Notes under the pieces: generated by a model
Told to the model about the DNA's origin: nothing
The model's input: only the letters and a program-made list of their open reading frames with translations
The model's database searches: none
Made by a program: the position numbers and the translations under genes
Shown here: piece by piece, positions 46,601-57,200 of the stretch
How the letters are laid out: the number at the start of each line of letters is the position of its first letter
How positions within the stretch are numbered: the first letter of the stretch is position 1
NCBI GenBank assembly: GCA_027603945.1
Contig: JADIIU010000016.1
Span: 108,093-172,092 of the forward strand
Length of the DNA stretch: 64,000 bases
Direction: 5' to 3'
From: Terramyces sp. JEL0728
Taxonomy: Eukaryota > Chytridiomycota > Chytridiomycetes > Rhizophydiales > Terramycetaceae

Positions 46601-47046
46601 ACTCTTTGTTGTTCTTCCTTTTCCTTTCCATCTCCATTAATCCCTGAAAAACTGCTTCCCACAAACTTCAACAAATTGGACAATAGTAGTTTCCCAAATT
46701 CATGAAATCTATAATTCATCATTGTACAAATTTCTACTGCCGCCAAAACATCACTGGAAGACTTGAATGTAGAATCTGCGATTGATGCAACAATTTCTTC
46801 TAAATATTTCTCCATTTTAAGTGACAACAGGTCTTTCTTTAGTGACGATAACTGGGCTGCAGTCATCCCAGCTTTAATCTTTTTGATAAAGGAAGTGTTC
46901 TTCTTTATCGAACCGTCCAATCTGGCAAATGTCGATGGATCGGCTCGGACTGATTTTGCAGAGATATTTTCCTGTCTGAATTTTAATCGAATATTTATTT
47001 GGTCGAGAGCATCGTCGGTCAAGATGCTCTCCTGAACTTCAGTCAT
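43651..47046 (-). CDS. UPF2: UPF2/NMD2, nonsense-mediated decay factor
   Basis: A MIF4G scaffold of roughly 1,060-1,080 residues linking UPF1 and UPF3. Introns are 46468-46488, 45989-46008, 45451-45469, 45364-45384, 45158-45177, 43973-43993 and one from 43824. Conserved parts are LDQINIRLKFRQEN, DLLPYYSRLIATLNPYMPDI, IRFIGELTKFRITPNHVVFH, FLRKLIYKDLARPNAPATLK and LPADSSFAIRTLSKQQAEQE. An acidic stretch precedes the C-terminus. The last intron is ambiguous: 21-nt, 20-nt and 37-nt readings end at 43715, 43722 or 43651. The outermost stop is used here. Confidence 0.9.
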
Positions 47047-47080
47047 TTGGAAAAATGAAAAAATGAAAAATGGCAATATA

Positions 47081-47473
47081 TTAATTCTTTGGCTCTTCCT
47101 TTGCAGTTTCCTTTTCATCTTCATCATCATCGTCGTCGTCCAATTCAGCTCCGTAAATGTCTGGATGTTCCTAATTAAATCGTTTGTACTTGGAAGCATT
47201 TCTGCATTTCTCTGAATTGAGCTACGCAATCTGCACCTTTGGGTTCTTCAGTTGAATATACAAAGCAAGAGAAGGCTTCCTTGAATTTTTCACCGCACGG
47301 TGGTTGAACCATTGGACCTGTGTTAAATTATTTGTACCAAGACATGGACAATCCCAATTTATTTCTCCGGTTTCTGGATTATATGCTTCTGCTTGAGCTG
47401 CTTCCGGATCAATCTTGTCCTTTGGCTGTTGCTGGGAATCATCATAAATAACGATATCTTTTGCCTCTGACAT
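47081..47473 (-). CDS. MIA40: Mia40/CHCHD4 oxidoreductase of mitochondrial import
   Basis: The intermembrane-space receptor that oxidises and folds imported Cys-rich proteins; 117 residues. Introns are 47318-47337 (20) and 47171-47189 (19). The redox CPC is at residues 42-44 (NWDCPCLGP). The twin CX9C motifs are [11 protein letters not shown] and [11 protein letters not shown], followed by [14 protein letters not shown] and a charged tail. There is no membrane anchor, so it is the short soluble form as in animals, not the long anchored yeast form. It lies 34 nt upstream of UPF2 on the same strand. Confidence 0.94.
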
Positions 47474-47753
47474 TAAAAACTTTTTTGTATGGAAAAATTT
47501 AAATAGTTGGGATATCAAAGGTTTCAAGGGCGAAAATCAGACTGTGTTGGAGGAACTTGCAGAATGAAAGGGAGGGCTTTTGGATTATTACTGGAGGGAT
47601 GAGATATTAAGGTGGTGACTCAGTTGCTCGGAATATTCTCCACATTAAGTTGGATTAGCGGTTCAAAATCACCATCTAATCAAACCCGAAACAGATAAAA
47701 GCATTGCCAGTAGAAATACTCACGGGTTGCAATGTACCAACTTGAAATATTTT

Positions 47754-48371
47754 TTAATGATTGAAAATGCCAGGAGGAATCTTTGGATGAATGGAAGGGC
47801 AAAGCTTGCACTGCTTCCATTCCAATTCATAAATTTCATCTACCGTCCCAGCGTATCCGACACTGATATATCCAGGGTTTGTTGATGTTGCATTAACTAG
47901 CAGTGATTGACTAAAAATATTTAAAGCGGTTGGCCCATCCCACCCCGTCCAAATCCTCTGGGTATCTGGTACTTTAATCCAAATATCATAATCTTGCCAC
48001 GTAGAAATTCCAGGTAAAGCAGCTGAAAACCGGTTTACAGTTTGAGAGCTGTGGTGGTAATATTCAACTGTACGCTTTCCAGATACGCCAGAAGAAAACA
48101 TTGTTGACCCACGGAGCCGGATTGATTTTACTGAATAGACATAGTCGGTTCCATATCGCAAATCGATGGAAGATTGGCAAGCAGTACGTGGAAGTGTTCC
48201 AACGGGAGAAATCATGCTTGTATAGCTTACGGTCAGAAAAGTGCCATCGTCCGATATTGTAGCTTTGACTGAACCTGGAGGGCACCCTGAACCACTTTCG
48301 TTTTCTGGAACATTGCCGGGAATAACCACTTTGATTGCATAGATTGCTGATATTAGCAGGTTGAATTTCAT
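47754..48371 (-). CDS. Secreted DUF4360 protein
   Basis: About 205 residues from MKFNLLISAIYAIKVVIPGN, a signal peptide. The DUF4360 pattern is SGCPPGSVKATISDDGTFLT, then ACQSSIDLRYGTDYVYSV and RLRGSTMFSSGVSGKRTVEY, and a late LNIFSQSLLVN. Members are small secreted proteins of fungi with no known activity. Single exon. A TATATAG lies about 23 nt upstream of the ATG. The in-frame extension to 48479 is probably untransl ated leader. Confidence 0.78.
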   Translation of the reverse strand: MKFNLLISAIYAIKVVIPGNVPENESGSGCPPGSVKATISDDGTFLTVSYTSMISPVGTLPRTACQSSIDLRYGTDYVYSVKSIRLRGSTMFSSGVSGKRTVEYYHHSSQTVNRFSAALPGISTWQDYDIWIKVPDTQRIWTGWDGPTALNIFSQSLLVNATSTNPGYISVGYAGTVDEIYELEWKQCKLCPSIHPKIPPGIFNH

Positions 48372-49206
48372 AATTGGAATGGATTTCACGCTGCTATATA
48401 GGTTGCTACCGAGCAAGAACCGCAAACGATCCACATGGTAGTACCGTGGTTGAACTTGATATAAAGCTCCTCTCCACATAAGTCACATCATAGTGCCAAC
48501 TAGTAGCTCTTTGTGATACACAAGTGCCAAATCAAACCTCGAGTTTAGAATCTAACAAATCTTTGCGGTTATATTTGCATAAAAGTACAATTACACTACA
48601 GCATATCAGTTGCGACTTTATGAAAGGGTTTCTGCAGACTGCGTTTATTAATTTCAAAAAGAGCGGAATTAGTAGACTGGAGGGATTGTCAAAATCATCA
48701 ATGACAAGCACAATGATTAATATTCGGATCTCTATGATTAATTAATTAACGTCTGTGGGATTTAAATTGAATCATCAGGTTAGACTTGCAAGTTCCCTGG
48801 CTGATCTCAAGTTTTTGAAACACTTGTGCCGATGGACGCCAAGAATAGCTGCAATTTGTGCGGACAAAGGAGTAGTTTACAGAGAGGCACTTGGTAGTGG
48901 TATTTTACTATTTCTTTATTTTGCTGTGCTGTTCAGCCTTGCAGTTCATTACTAATGGCTGGCAAAGACTCCTGCTTTCCATTTACGGACTCCGCATTGC
49001 CGAATAGACAGACTTTGATCAAGTCTGCAAGCTTCCAGACAAACTATCCCGCCTTTAATTTCTGAGCCAGGCTACCTTATCGGACGTTTCAATTACCCAC
49101 TCTTTATCGTCTATCACACAGTGATTCTTTGTCCAAGAGGGGTAGTTTGGGTAACGTTACACGAATAAAAAAAGTACAAAAGGCAGCAGGAAAAAGTTGT
49201 CGCAAA
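48372..49206. other. 835-bp stretch without a confident gene, with two open frames
   Basis: An ORF at 48755-48955 ends in a strong membrane helix (GILLFLYFAVLFSLAVHY) but has no recognisable family. Its TAA overlaps an ATG at 48955 (TAATG). That ATG opens a frame that runs into the SH3 gene and is broken only by one TGA at 49063. Either these are real exons with an unusual junction or they are leader sequence. Confidence 0.4.
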
Positions 49207-49797
49207 ATGCAACAGGATATTGCAGTGTACGTTATAGGCACGATATGCACCCTGGTGTTCATTTCGTTCCTGATATTCCTGCTATACAGCTGCTCACCAA
49301 TGCGCAAACCAAAGGAGCTCATTACACTTACAAATTCAGGAGAGAAGCAGTCCAAAATGGTGTCTTCGCAGGTAACTTACCCTCCTCCAACAGTTGCCAG
49401 TTCGCAAATAAAGCGGATATCGTACATACCATACCCAAGAGACTCTCGACACGAATCCTACACTACTTTTCTGGGAGATCAAAGAACCAGCACTCTGCTC
49501 CAATACAGGGAAGAAACCATTTCAGAATTTGATGAATCAGAATCAGATAGTTCCAGTGAAAATATCTTGCCATTCAAATTATCGAAAAGTGAATCTATAA
49601 TTGAAATCGACTCTCCTGAACCTTACGTTGCAAAACACAATTATATACCGTCGATGGAAGATGAAATTCAAGTTGCCAAAGGGGATTTGATTAGATTGGC
49701 TGTTATTTGCAGTGATCAGTGGGCAATTGGGTATAATTTGGGTACTCAGAAGCAAGGAGCGTTTCCCATTAAGTGCTTGGGCAAATTGGATAACTAA
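49207..49797 (+). CDS. Single-pass membrane protein with C-terminal SH3 domain (Fus1-like layout)
   Basis: About 196 residues from the ATG of MQQDIAVYVIGTI; a basic segment (RIKKVQKAAGKSCRK) continues upstream in frame without an ATG nearby. One membrane helix (VYVIGTICTLVFISFLIFLL) is followed by a Ser/Pro-rich linker with YPPPTV. A C-terminal SH3 domain follows: YVAKHNYIPSMEDEIQVAKG, DLIRLAVICSDQWAIGYNLG, AFPIKCL. TM plus C-terminal SH3 is the layout of yeast Fus1, a cell-fusion and polarity scaffold. Confidence 0.72.
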   Translation: MQQDIAVYVIGTICTLVFISFLIFLLYSCSPMRKPKELITLTNSGEKQSKMVSSQVTYPPPTVASSQIKRISYIPYPRDSRHESYTTFLGDQRTSTLLQYREETISEFDESESDSSSENILPFKLSKSESIIEIDSPEPYVAKHNYIPSMEDEIQVAKGDLIRLAVICSDQWAIGYNLGTQKQGAFPIKCLGKLDN

Positions 49798-49997
49798 TTG
49801 TAAAATAATAGTAATAAAGTAATTCACTGTACACTTTTGTTTGTACTTTTCATTGACCGCATCAAGTCTGCGGTAAATCGAACCAATTTGCTTCTCAATC
49901 ACTGTTCAATGCGGTGAGCGGTTGGCTGTTGGTTTAATCTTTTTCTCAACACTAAAATAATTCACGAAAACCCAATACGACAAAATATTAAATTTAA

Positions 49998-50318
49998 TTA
50001 GACACCTCCTTGACCGATTATAGTAGCTGCAGCTCCGATAGCGACGCCAGTTCTGTAAGAATTCGAATCCAGTTTATAATCCTGTCCGTTCTCCAGTTCC
50101 ACTTCAGCATCACATTTAGAGCAAGTGATTACTCTCATTCGTAGACAGCATAGTATTCCACACGGGAAGCAAAAAATTGCCCATAACCAAGCACATCCAG
50201 TATAGTAAGGTTGAGACCAATTATGCTGACACCCTGTTTGCTGTACATTCGGGTCTGGTGTGGGGAGCGTTACTAGTAGAGTATGCTTCTGTTTTTTGTA
50301 TGGTGGTGGATTGTCCAT
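49998..50318 (-). CDS. BRI3/LITAF-like small membrane protein with PPPY motif
   Basis: 106 residues, single exon. The N-terminus MDNPPPYKK carries a PPxY, a WW-domain ligand for Nedd4/Rsp5. The core YYTGCAWLWAIFCFPCGILC, CLRMRVITCSKCDAEV is a CxxC-flanked hydrophobic insert, the pattern of BRI3 and LITAF proteins that bend into late-endosome membranes. It is probably an endolysosomal adaptor; the role is inferred from architecture. Confidence 0.72.
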   Translation of the reverse strand: MDNPPPYKKQKHTLLVTLPTPDPNVQQTGCQHNWSQPYYTGCAWLWAIFCFPCGILCCLRMRVITCSKCDAEVELENGQDYKLDSNSYRTGVAIGAAATIIGQGGV

Positions 50319-50478
50319 TTGTCAAGAAATATAAGCATGAAAGTTTCAGCCACCAGCACAGCTCGTTTGATGACACAAGACTTGGAATCAAACTAGCAAT
50401 GGCTCTCCTGGCTGTCCAATTTCTATTCGACAATTGCTGGTAAATAAAACGCACATTTTCCGAGTCTTCTGAAGCAGT

Positions 50479-50727
50479 TTACAGGAGGGATGCACCAATA
50501 GATGGTAGTAACTCTTCTTTAGTCAATATTTTGTGATTTACTCCAGAAACAAGAGTAAGTTCGCTCGATACATTCTTTGCTCGCAGTACTGTCTTCAACC
50601 AGAATGGTACGTCCTTTTGCCAGTCCAACTTTGCTAGAAGCCCAACTGACGGACTCTTTGGACAGTAAATGCTCAGTAAGTTCGAGGTTTTGGCAACATG
50701 CCGCAAATGTGACATTCTGCGGGTCAT
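50479..50727 (-). CDS. 82-residue protein of unknown function
   Basis: The frame [20 protein letters not shown], then [20 protein letters not shown], ends at SIGASLL. The basic, Arg-containing N-terminus could be a mitochondrial presequence. Its ATG is 27 nt from the ALDH7 ATG in a divergent pair. I cannot name the family; a mitochondrial ribosomal protein is one possibility. A second ATG in another frame (50731) gives a shorter, less protein-like product. Confidence 0.5.
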   Translation of the reverse strand: MTRRMSHLRHVAKTSNLLSIYCPKSPSVGLLAKLDWQKDVPFWLKTVLRAKNVSSELTLVSGVNHKILTKEELLPSIGASLL

Positions 50728-50754
50728 GCAATTAAATTTTTTACAAATCAGAAA

Positions 50755-52380
50755 ATGTCTATTTTAAGGGCAAAGCTACTAAAGCCAGTCATCCGTGCAA
50801 GATTCTACTCTCTCCAGTCAGAATACACCAGACATGCCCCATTACTCAGCTCCCTTGGACTCAGCAAAGAAAACATGGGTGTATACAACGGAGAATGGTC
50901 CGGAAATGGAGAATTGGTACACTCTGTAAACCCAGCAACAAACCAGATCATTGCTTCAGTAAGAACAGGAACCCCACAGGAACTACAAAAGAGCTTGGAT
51001 TTGATTGAAAAGATCAAACCAATGTGGAGAGATATGCCAGCCCCACAAAGAGGAGAAATCGTCAGACAAATGCGTGTAGCTTTGAATGAAAAGAAACAGG
51101 AACTAGGCACGTTGGTTGCGTTGGAAATGGGAAAGATCTTGCCTGAGGGGCTAGGTGAAGTCCAGGAATATATCGATATTTGTGATTATGCCGTTGGATT
51201 ATCCAGATCACTAGCTGGGCAAGTCATTCCTTCAGAACGGCCAGGCCATTTTATGATGGAACAATGGAACCCGCTTGGAACTGTTGGTGTTATTTCCGCC
51301 TTCAACTTTCCAGTTGCTGTTTATGGATGGAACAGCGCTTTAAGTTTGGTGTGTGGTAATGCTGTTGTATGGAAAGGTGCTCCAACTACCAACTTGTCTT
51401 CTGTTGCGGTTACCAAAATCTTGCAAAAGGTTTTGGAAGATAATAGCCTCCCTGGAGCACTTTGTACATTAGTTACTGGTGGTGTCGATGTTGGGGAGGC
51501 AATCTCCAACTCTTCCCAAATCGACTTGGTTTCATTCACTGGTAGTACCGCTATTGGTAAAAAAGTTGGAATCACTGTGCAAGAAAGATTTGGAAAATCA
51601 TTGCTGGAACTTGGAGGAAACAATGCCATCATTGTATTGCCAGACGCAGACTTGGATTTGGCCGTCAGAAGTGTACTTTTTGCGGCTGTTGGCACTGCTG
51701 GACAAAGATGCACCACTACAAGAAGATTGATCCTGCATGAATCTATTTATGACGAATTCATCCAACGTTTAATCAAGGCATACTCCCAAGTCAAGATTGG
51801 TAACCCACTTGAAGACGGAGTGTTGTGTGGACCATTACACACTAAAGCTGCTGTTGAACACTTCAAGGCTGGTATTCAAAGTGTCAAAGAACAAAACGGA
51901 AAGATCTTGTTTGGTGGCAACGTGCTTGACCAGCCTGGCAACTTTGTTGAACCAACAATCACACAAATTTCACCAGACTCGCCAGTTGTCCAGAACGAAA
52001 TCTTTGTTCCTATTTTGCATACATTCAAATTCAAAGTAAGTGTTATTAATATTAGACAATCGACGAAGCAATCAAGATTAATAATGGTGTAAGACAAGGT
52101 CTTTCAAGCAGTTTGTTTACCCAAGATGTATCGAATGTGTTCAAATGGACTGGTGCAAACGGATCAGACTGCGGCATCGTCAATGTCAATATCCCAACCA
52201 ATGGTGCTGAAATCGGAGGTAATTGCTTGTTTACGTTTAGGTGCATTTGGTGGTGAAAAAGAAACTGGTGGAGGTCGCGAATCTGGATCTGATTCATGGA
52301 AACAATACATGAGAAGACAAACCTGTACTGTTAATTATAGTGGTGCATTGCCTCTCGCCCAAGGAATTAAATTTGAATAA
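50755..52380 (+). CDS. ALDH7A1: Aldehyde dehydrogenase 7 (antiquitin, alpha-aminoadipic semialdehyde dehydrogenase)
   Basis: An NAD-dependent enzyme of 527 residues that oxidises alpha-aminoadipic semialdehyde in lysine breakdown. Introns are 52036-52055 (20) and 52219-52240 (22). An N-terminal mitochondrial-type presequence ([20 protein letters not shown]) precedes [20 protein letters not shown]. The catalytic Glu is in LELGGNNAI and the catalytic Cys in [13 protein letters not shown]. The C-terminus after splicing is [20 protein letters not shown], diagnostic of ALDH7. TAA is in GAATAAA. Confidence 0.95.
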
Positions 52381-52464
52381 ATTATTTTCGTTCTCACTTA
52401 TATTGCATTTATTAGTAAAACTAATACCAATAATGGATTTATTTATAAACAAGGATGGTTCGCA

Positions 52465-52692
52465 CTACTTTGAGAGCCCAGTTATTATCTTTAGCAAGTC
52501 CGACTGCCTGCCTTGGAACGAAATCTTTTCCATTTCCAGTATATCCATTCTTAATCGTAGCTGTTGCATCTCTGCCTGTATTTTTAGCACTCTACCCTGG
52601 TAGTCTTCCAGTAGCTGATCAAGCATTTCATCATCTTCGTCAGTGAATTCGGAAAAGTCTTCATCCGAGGTATATTCAGGCGTGGCAGTCAT
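52465..52692 (-). CDS. Small acidic coiled-coil protein, paralogue A
   Basis: 75 residues: an acidic N-terminus (TSDEDFSEFTDEDDEMLDQL) followed by one helix (AEMQQLRLRMDILEMEKISF). It shares the layout [acidic]-E/D-E-M-L-D-[K/Q]-L-L-x2-Y with the gene at 52996-53226, so the two are a tandem duplicate. It is convergent with ALDH7. I do not recognise the family. Confidence 0.55.
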   Translation of the reverse strand: MTATPEYTSDEDFSEFTDEDDEMLDQLLEDYQGRVLKIQAEMQQLRLRMDILEMEKISFQGRQSDLLKIITGLSK

Positions 52693-52995
52693 GTTGGCAG
52701 GGTATCAGGGATTTATGTCTGCTTATAACCTGTTTGTGTGTCATATTTGTACTATTATGTGGATAAATTAGTCATCTTGAATCAAATTTTTTATATTTGA
52801 GAAATGTCAAAGGTATCAATAAGCATGAATTTGACTCCATGACATGTCCGATCTCATTAATTTGACACAAGGCAGAAGGTTAAGACGTGTATGGATTATA
52901 TTCATCTTCAAGATCCAGTACCTGAATCCAAGAGGAAAAAATCCGCAACCCTCAGGTCCCACAATAGAAAACAAAATATCTAAGCAGTAATTTTA

Positions 52996-53226
52996 TTATA
53001 CTCTGGAAGTTAAATTAGTTTTCAATGATTCAATTTCCGTTAGCAGGAGTTGCGCTCGCGAGCTAAATTCAAAACCTTCTTGTTCCAGTGTTTGTACTTG
53101 AGATTTTAGCGAGTCTATGCTACTCCTTGTTGAGTGTATAAGATGTTCATAAGCTAGCAGCAATTTGTCCAACATTTCTTCATCTTCTGATTCGTAGTCG
53201 CTTTCATTTTCGGTGTCTTGTTCCAT
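52996..53226 (-). CDS. Small acidic coiled-coil protein, paralogue B
   Basis: About 76 residues from MEQDTENESDYESEDEEMLD, then KLLLAYEHLIHSTRSSIDSL and a heptad-like helix ending LTEIESLKTNLTSRV. It matches paralogue A in order and length. The upstream TTG-started extension is not needed. The 303-bp gap between the two (52693-52995) shows no other gene. Confidence 0.55.
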   Translation of the reverse strand: MEQDTENESDYESEDEEMLDKLLLAYEHLIHSTRSSIDSLKSQVQTLEQEGFEFSSRAQLLLTEIESLKTNLTSRV

Positions 53227-53325
53227 CAAAAGTCCCAACAATTACAATTGTCTCTTATCAAGCCTCGAATTGGCAGCTATTGTTGCTCATTAACGTGTCA
53301 AAATTACTAAAGAGCAGAATTTTTA

Positions 53326-53997
53326 TTATGCAGTCAATGCAAAGAGCTGATTTTCTACTCTTTTCCTCAATTCGTAGCCAGTCACATTGGTAACCGTATC
53401 TACTGAGTCTATCATTTCCAAAAAGTCTTGGGCTGAATTCTGCTGTTTAATTTCAAATTCTGTTTCCAAGCCAAGCTTCTCGACCCATTGTCCAATTGTC
53501 AAGTTACCCAACTGCAGCAGAGTAATTTCCACGTTGACTGCAAGTCTAGGTGACTGGGTAACACTAATGTTTTTAATGTTGAGTGTATGCAGGACATGAA
53601 GCACTTTGGACAAGGACATGAATTGCAGATATTGCTGATCAGCCATTTTACGAATATCATGAACCAGTTGCATATCTAACTGGCTGTAATTCTTGATTTC
53701 AGGAGTAGGAAAATACAGCACCACTTTGTAATTTGTTTGTTTTGGAGCTGGCTTTTCGACGAGGTTCTGGTCAGTGTGTTTGTGGAATTCTGTTAGTAAT
53801 TGTAATTTAGGGATAGACCGGAAGTGGAGCTGGCTGATTTCCTGTCCTAGTTTCCACAAGAATGGTCGAATTAAATTATTGCGGAAGGGAAGCAGATGAT
53901 TGCGTCGGTAGGGAGTGATATAATTAACATGGATGGTAGGGAATACATGGAGAGTCAACCTTCTGAAGCCTGCTACTAGTTTTGAAAATGCCGCCAT
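53326..53997 (-). CDS. Conserved-looking protein of unknown function, probably mitochondrial
   Basis: About 223 residues from MAAFSKLVAGFRRLTLHVFP, a basic amphipathic presequence. The body has TNYKVVLYFPTPEIKNYSQL, SLSKVLHVLHTLNIKNISVT and a C-terminal TNVTGYELRKRVENQLFAL. Single exon, no membrane helix. No family recognised; a mitochondrial ribosome or assembly factor would fit the presequence. Confidence 0.6.
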   Translation of the reverse strand: MAAFSKLVAGFRRLTLHVFPTIHVNYITPYRRNHLLPFRNNLIRPFLWKLGQEISQLHFRSIPKLQLLTEFHKHTDQNLVEKPAPKQTNYKVVLYFPTPEIKNYSQLDMQLVHDIRKMADQQYLQFMSLSKVLHVLHTLNIKNISVTQSPRLAVNVEITLLQLGNLTIGQWVEKLGLETEFEIKQQNSAQDFLEMIDSVDTVTNVTGYELRKRVENQLFALTA

Positions 53998-54262
53998 TTT
54001 GAAAGTCAAAAATTTACATCTGCTGTCGAGTCATTAGGTTGGCTATGCATCCATTCACTTGAGATGATAGAGCGGAAATTATATTTCAAATAAAGATATC
54101 TGCATACGAAATACGATAAGCCCAGGCAATCGAGCTACCTGGCCAGACATTAACAGCATTAAATCTCACGTAGTTCATTAACATTACGACTTTATCTCAT
54201 GGTTCAAGTCTATTCGTTTTCTCGATTCCTATTTTATTTGCCTTAATCTCCAAAGAAAACAA

Positions 54263-57200
54263 ATGGACGAAGATCAGGATTTAGTAAATTGAGTAGTTAA
54301 ATTTCAGATTAGACAAAAGCGATTGGCGCGGTTAGCAGCTATGCAAGCGCAATCACCTCCTCCAGCAGATTCATCACCTAAGCAAACCAAACCCCTTGTA
54401 CCAAAAGCAGAATTACCAGACCCAGCCATAGCAAACCCTGTATTTAAACCAAAGCCCGTCGTTAAACAGGCAGATTCTCCAGTATGTTCATTTTAAAATA
54501 GCAATCACCTAAAGTATCTTCACCACAGTTAGGAAGAGCCTCTGCAGTTTCCAAATTTACTTCCTTGACGGATAATCAATGGGAGCATTCCATTTGCGAA
54601 TCAGTTTTAAATGTCTCGCTCCAAGTTCTTTCAGCTAATACTAGAAAACTTCAAATGGAATTGTTTTGGAGTCAGTTGCAGCTGAGCTTGGTCAAGACGG
54701 ATTACCATTAGAAATGACAAGCGACCACTGGGATAATATCATCAATACACGCTTAGGAGTCCCAGAAAATACACTTTCAAATTATCCAGCCTTATTTGAT
54801 TACCTTGCTGGAGCTTGGGTCAAGCTGTATATCAAAAAACAAAATTTGGTTAAACTTGGTAATGATAATGCAGAACTAAAAGACATGATCAACAGAAGGG
54901 TTGCAAAGTTGGATATGTTCATGGACTTGGTGTTGAATTACACAAATCTGGTTATTCACCCAGATATGATGGACATGTTCCCTACAAACCACACATTGGG
55001 CCCAGGATATTGGGGTGCGCGTATGGCCGGTCTAGATGATATTGAAGCGGCATATCCAAGACACTTTGTCGAAGCGTTCATACATAGATTTAAAGATGAA
55101 GGCCTGTTCGATGTAAACCCAAGTAATTTTAGGTATTCAATGCAACTATGAAAGCGATATTAACTACCCTTCGTACAAAAAGGATATATACTGATTACCA
55201 ACCGTCATTCAGAGTACATAGATGCTCATTGTAGGCTTTGTCATACATGATATCTTTCAAAGTGTTTTGTGAAATGCTTCCACAATTAGATAGCTGGAAT
55301 CCAGATTTTACGAATGCTAGAAGTATGGAGGCAATGACTGTTCTTGGCCCACTATTCAGCCAAACTAGTATTTTCCCAGACGGAGATCCAGAGTTATCTG
55401 CGAAATATTTTGGGAGCGACGGGACTTTTCCTGACAGCTTATTTGACCATGAAGGAAATTCCGTTGGATCGCGAAACCTTGGTGATGTGAATAGCGCTAA
55501 AAGCTCGCTGAGAGATTTGTCACATGTAGTTCAGGTATTTATGAGCTAACAAAGACAAATTTGCATTCCATTTTACTGTCAATCATCAAGACTGGAGCTG
55601 ATGGAAAGGAAAAAGTACTTCAATACCTTGCGAGAGTCATCAAAAATAATCTCAAGAGAGGACAGCTCCAAGTATATCTCGTCTAAGCCTAGGTAAATCG
55701 GCTGGAAGTGTCTACTGACGGATTTATGCACAATCTGACTCAAGTTTGCAAGAAATTGTGCGAGCCCATTATGGACATTAATTTCTCCAAAATCAACTTG
55801 ATTGATTCCACCTATTTCTTGCATTCAGACAGAATTGCAATCTCTGAGGAGACTAGGATTAATGTAGATCAAGTTGCGTGCCAAAATATATATTCCAAGT
55901 GGAAAGAAGAAAATCCATCGAAGCCAGCTGCAAATTTTGTTACGGAAATTTTCTTCTTGACTATATCCTTCCATCGCTTTGGACTATTGTCCACAATTAG
56001 ATATTACAAAAACTTTTGCAAGGAGCTTGAAGAAATGCAGAAACACGGTTCTAGATTTATCGAAATGCGCAACAGTGGCCAGTTTGAAACAATGAATCCA
56101 ATGCAGCGTACTGCCCACGAACAAGGATTGCTTAGATTGCAGGGCGAGCTGGACAAACTGATTGGTGTGAAACTTGCAATGGAAACTGCGCTATTTGATA
56201 CAGCAATACTGGAACAGTCTATTCAATTTTATGGGCTGGTTATGATGTGGTTAATCAAATGCGCTACCGGCACTAAAGATAACATCCCGTGGTTTAGAGT
56301 TGCTCAAGGAGAGCCGTTCAAGTAACTTTTACGTAATGGTAGCTTGAATTTATTCCCGATACCACAATCTCAACCGGAATTCGTCACTCTGCCAGAATGG
56401 ATAATCGAAGATGTATGTGAATTCTACTTGTTCTTGATGAGGTACAAAGCGCCAATCTTTGAAAATCAACCAAGAAACGAATTCATTTCATTCAGTATGG
56501 TCATGCTTTCTAACCCTCAACTTATCAAAAACCCGTACCTGAAAAGTAAATTGGTTGAAATTTTGTTTACATTTACTTTGCCATTATGGAGAGACAATAG
56601 AGGTGGAACTCACGGAAGGTTGGATGGGCCATTTGTTACTCATCCATTTGCAAAGGCGCATCTTGTCCCATCTATTCTCAAATTTTATATTGATGTGGAG
56701 CAAACAGGCATGTCCTCTCAATTCTACGACAAATTCAATATCAGATACAATATTTCGCAAATTTTAAAAGCAGTATGGCCAGACTTGAATCATCGCAATA
56801 TTGTTATCAAGCTCTCCCAAAACTCTGATTTCTTTGTCAAATTTGTGGCATTGCTTATGAACGATACTACTTTCCTGCTCGACGAGTCTCTATCAAAGCT
56901 GAAAGAGATTGGTAATTTACAGAACGAACTTGCGCAGCCTGTAGATGTAATGGTATTCTAAATCTAGTCTCAAAACCCTCAAGATGCTCAAAGGCGTCAA
57001 GAACGGGAGGCTTCTTTATCTGCAAATGAAAGGCACTGCATGTCATATATGGCGTTAGCCAACCAGACTGTGCACATGCTGAACTATTTGACTGGAAATC
57101 CCCAGATTATACAACCGTTCATGGCAGATGAAATTGTTGAAAGATTAGCAGCCATGCTGGATTACAATCTCAATGCTTTAGCCGGTCCAAAGTGCGCTGA

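Noticed and set aside
54121..54145. Hairpin (CCAGG...CCTGG) as a possible tRNA or ncRNA
   Set aside because: Only one short stem; no tRNA arms or T-loop consensus near it.
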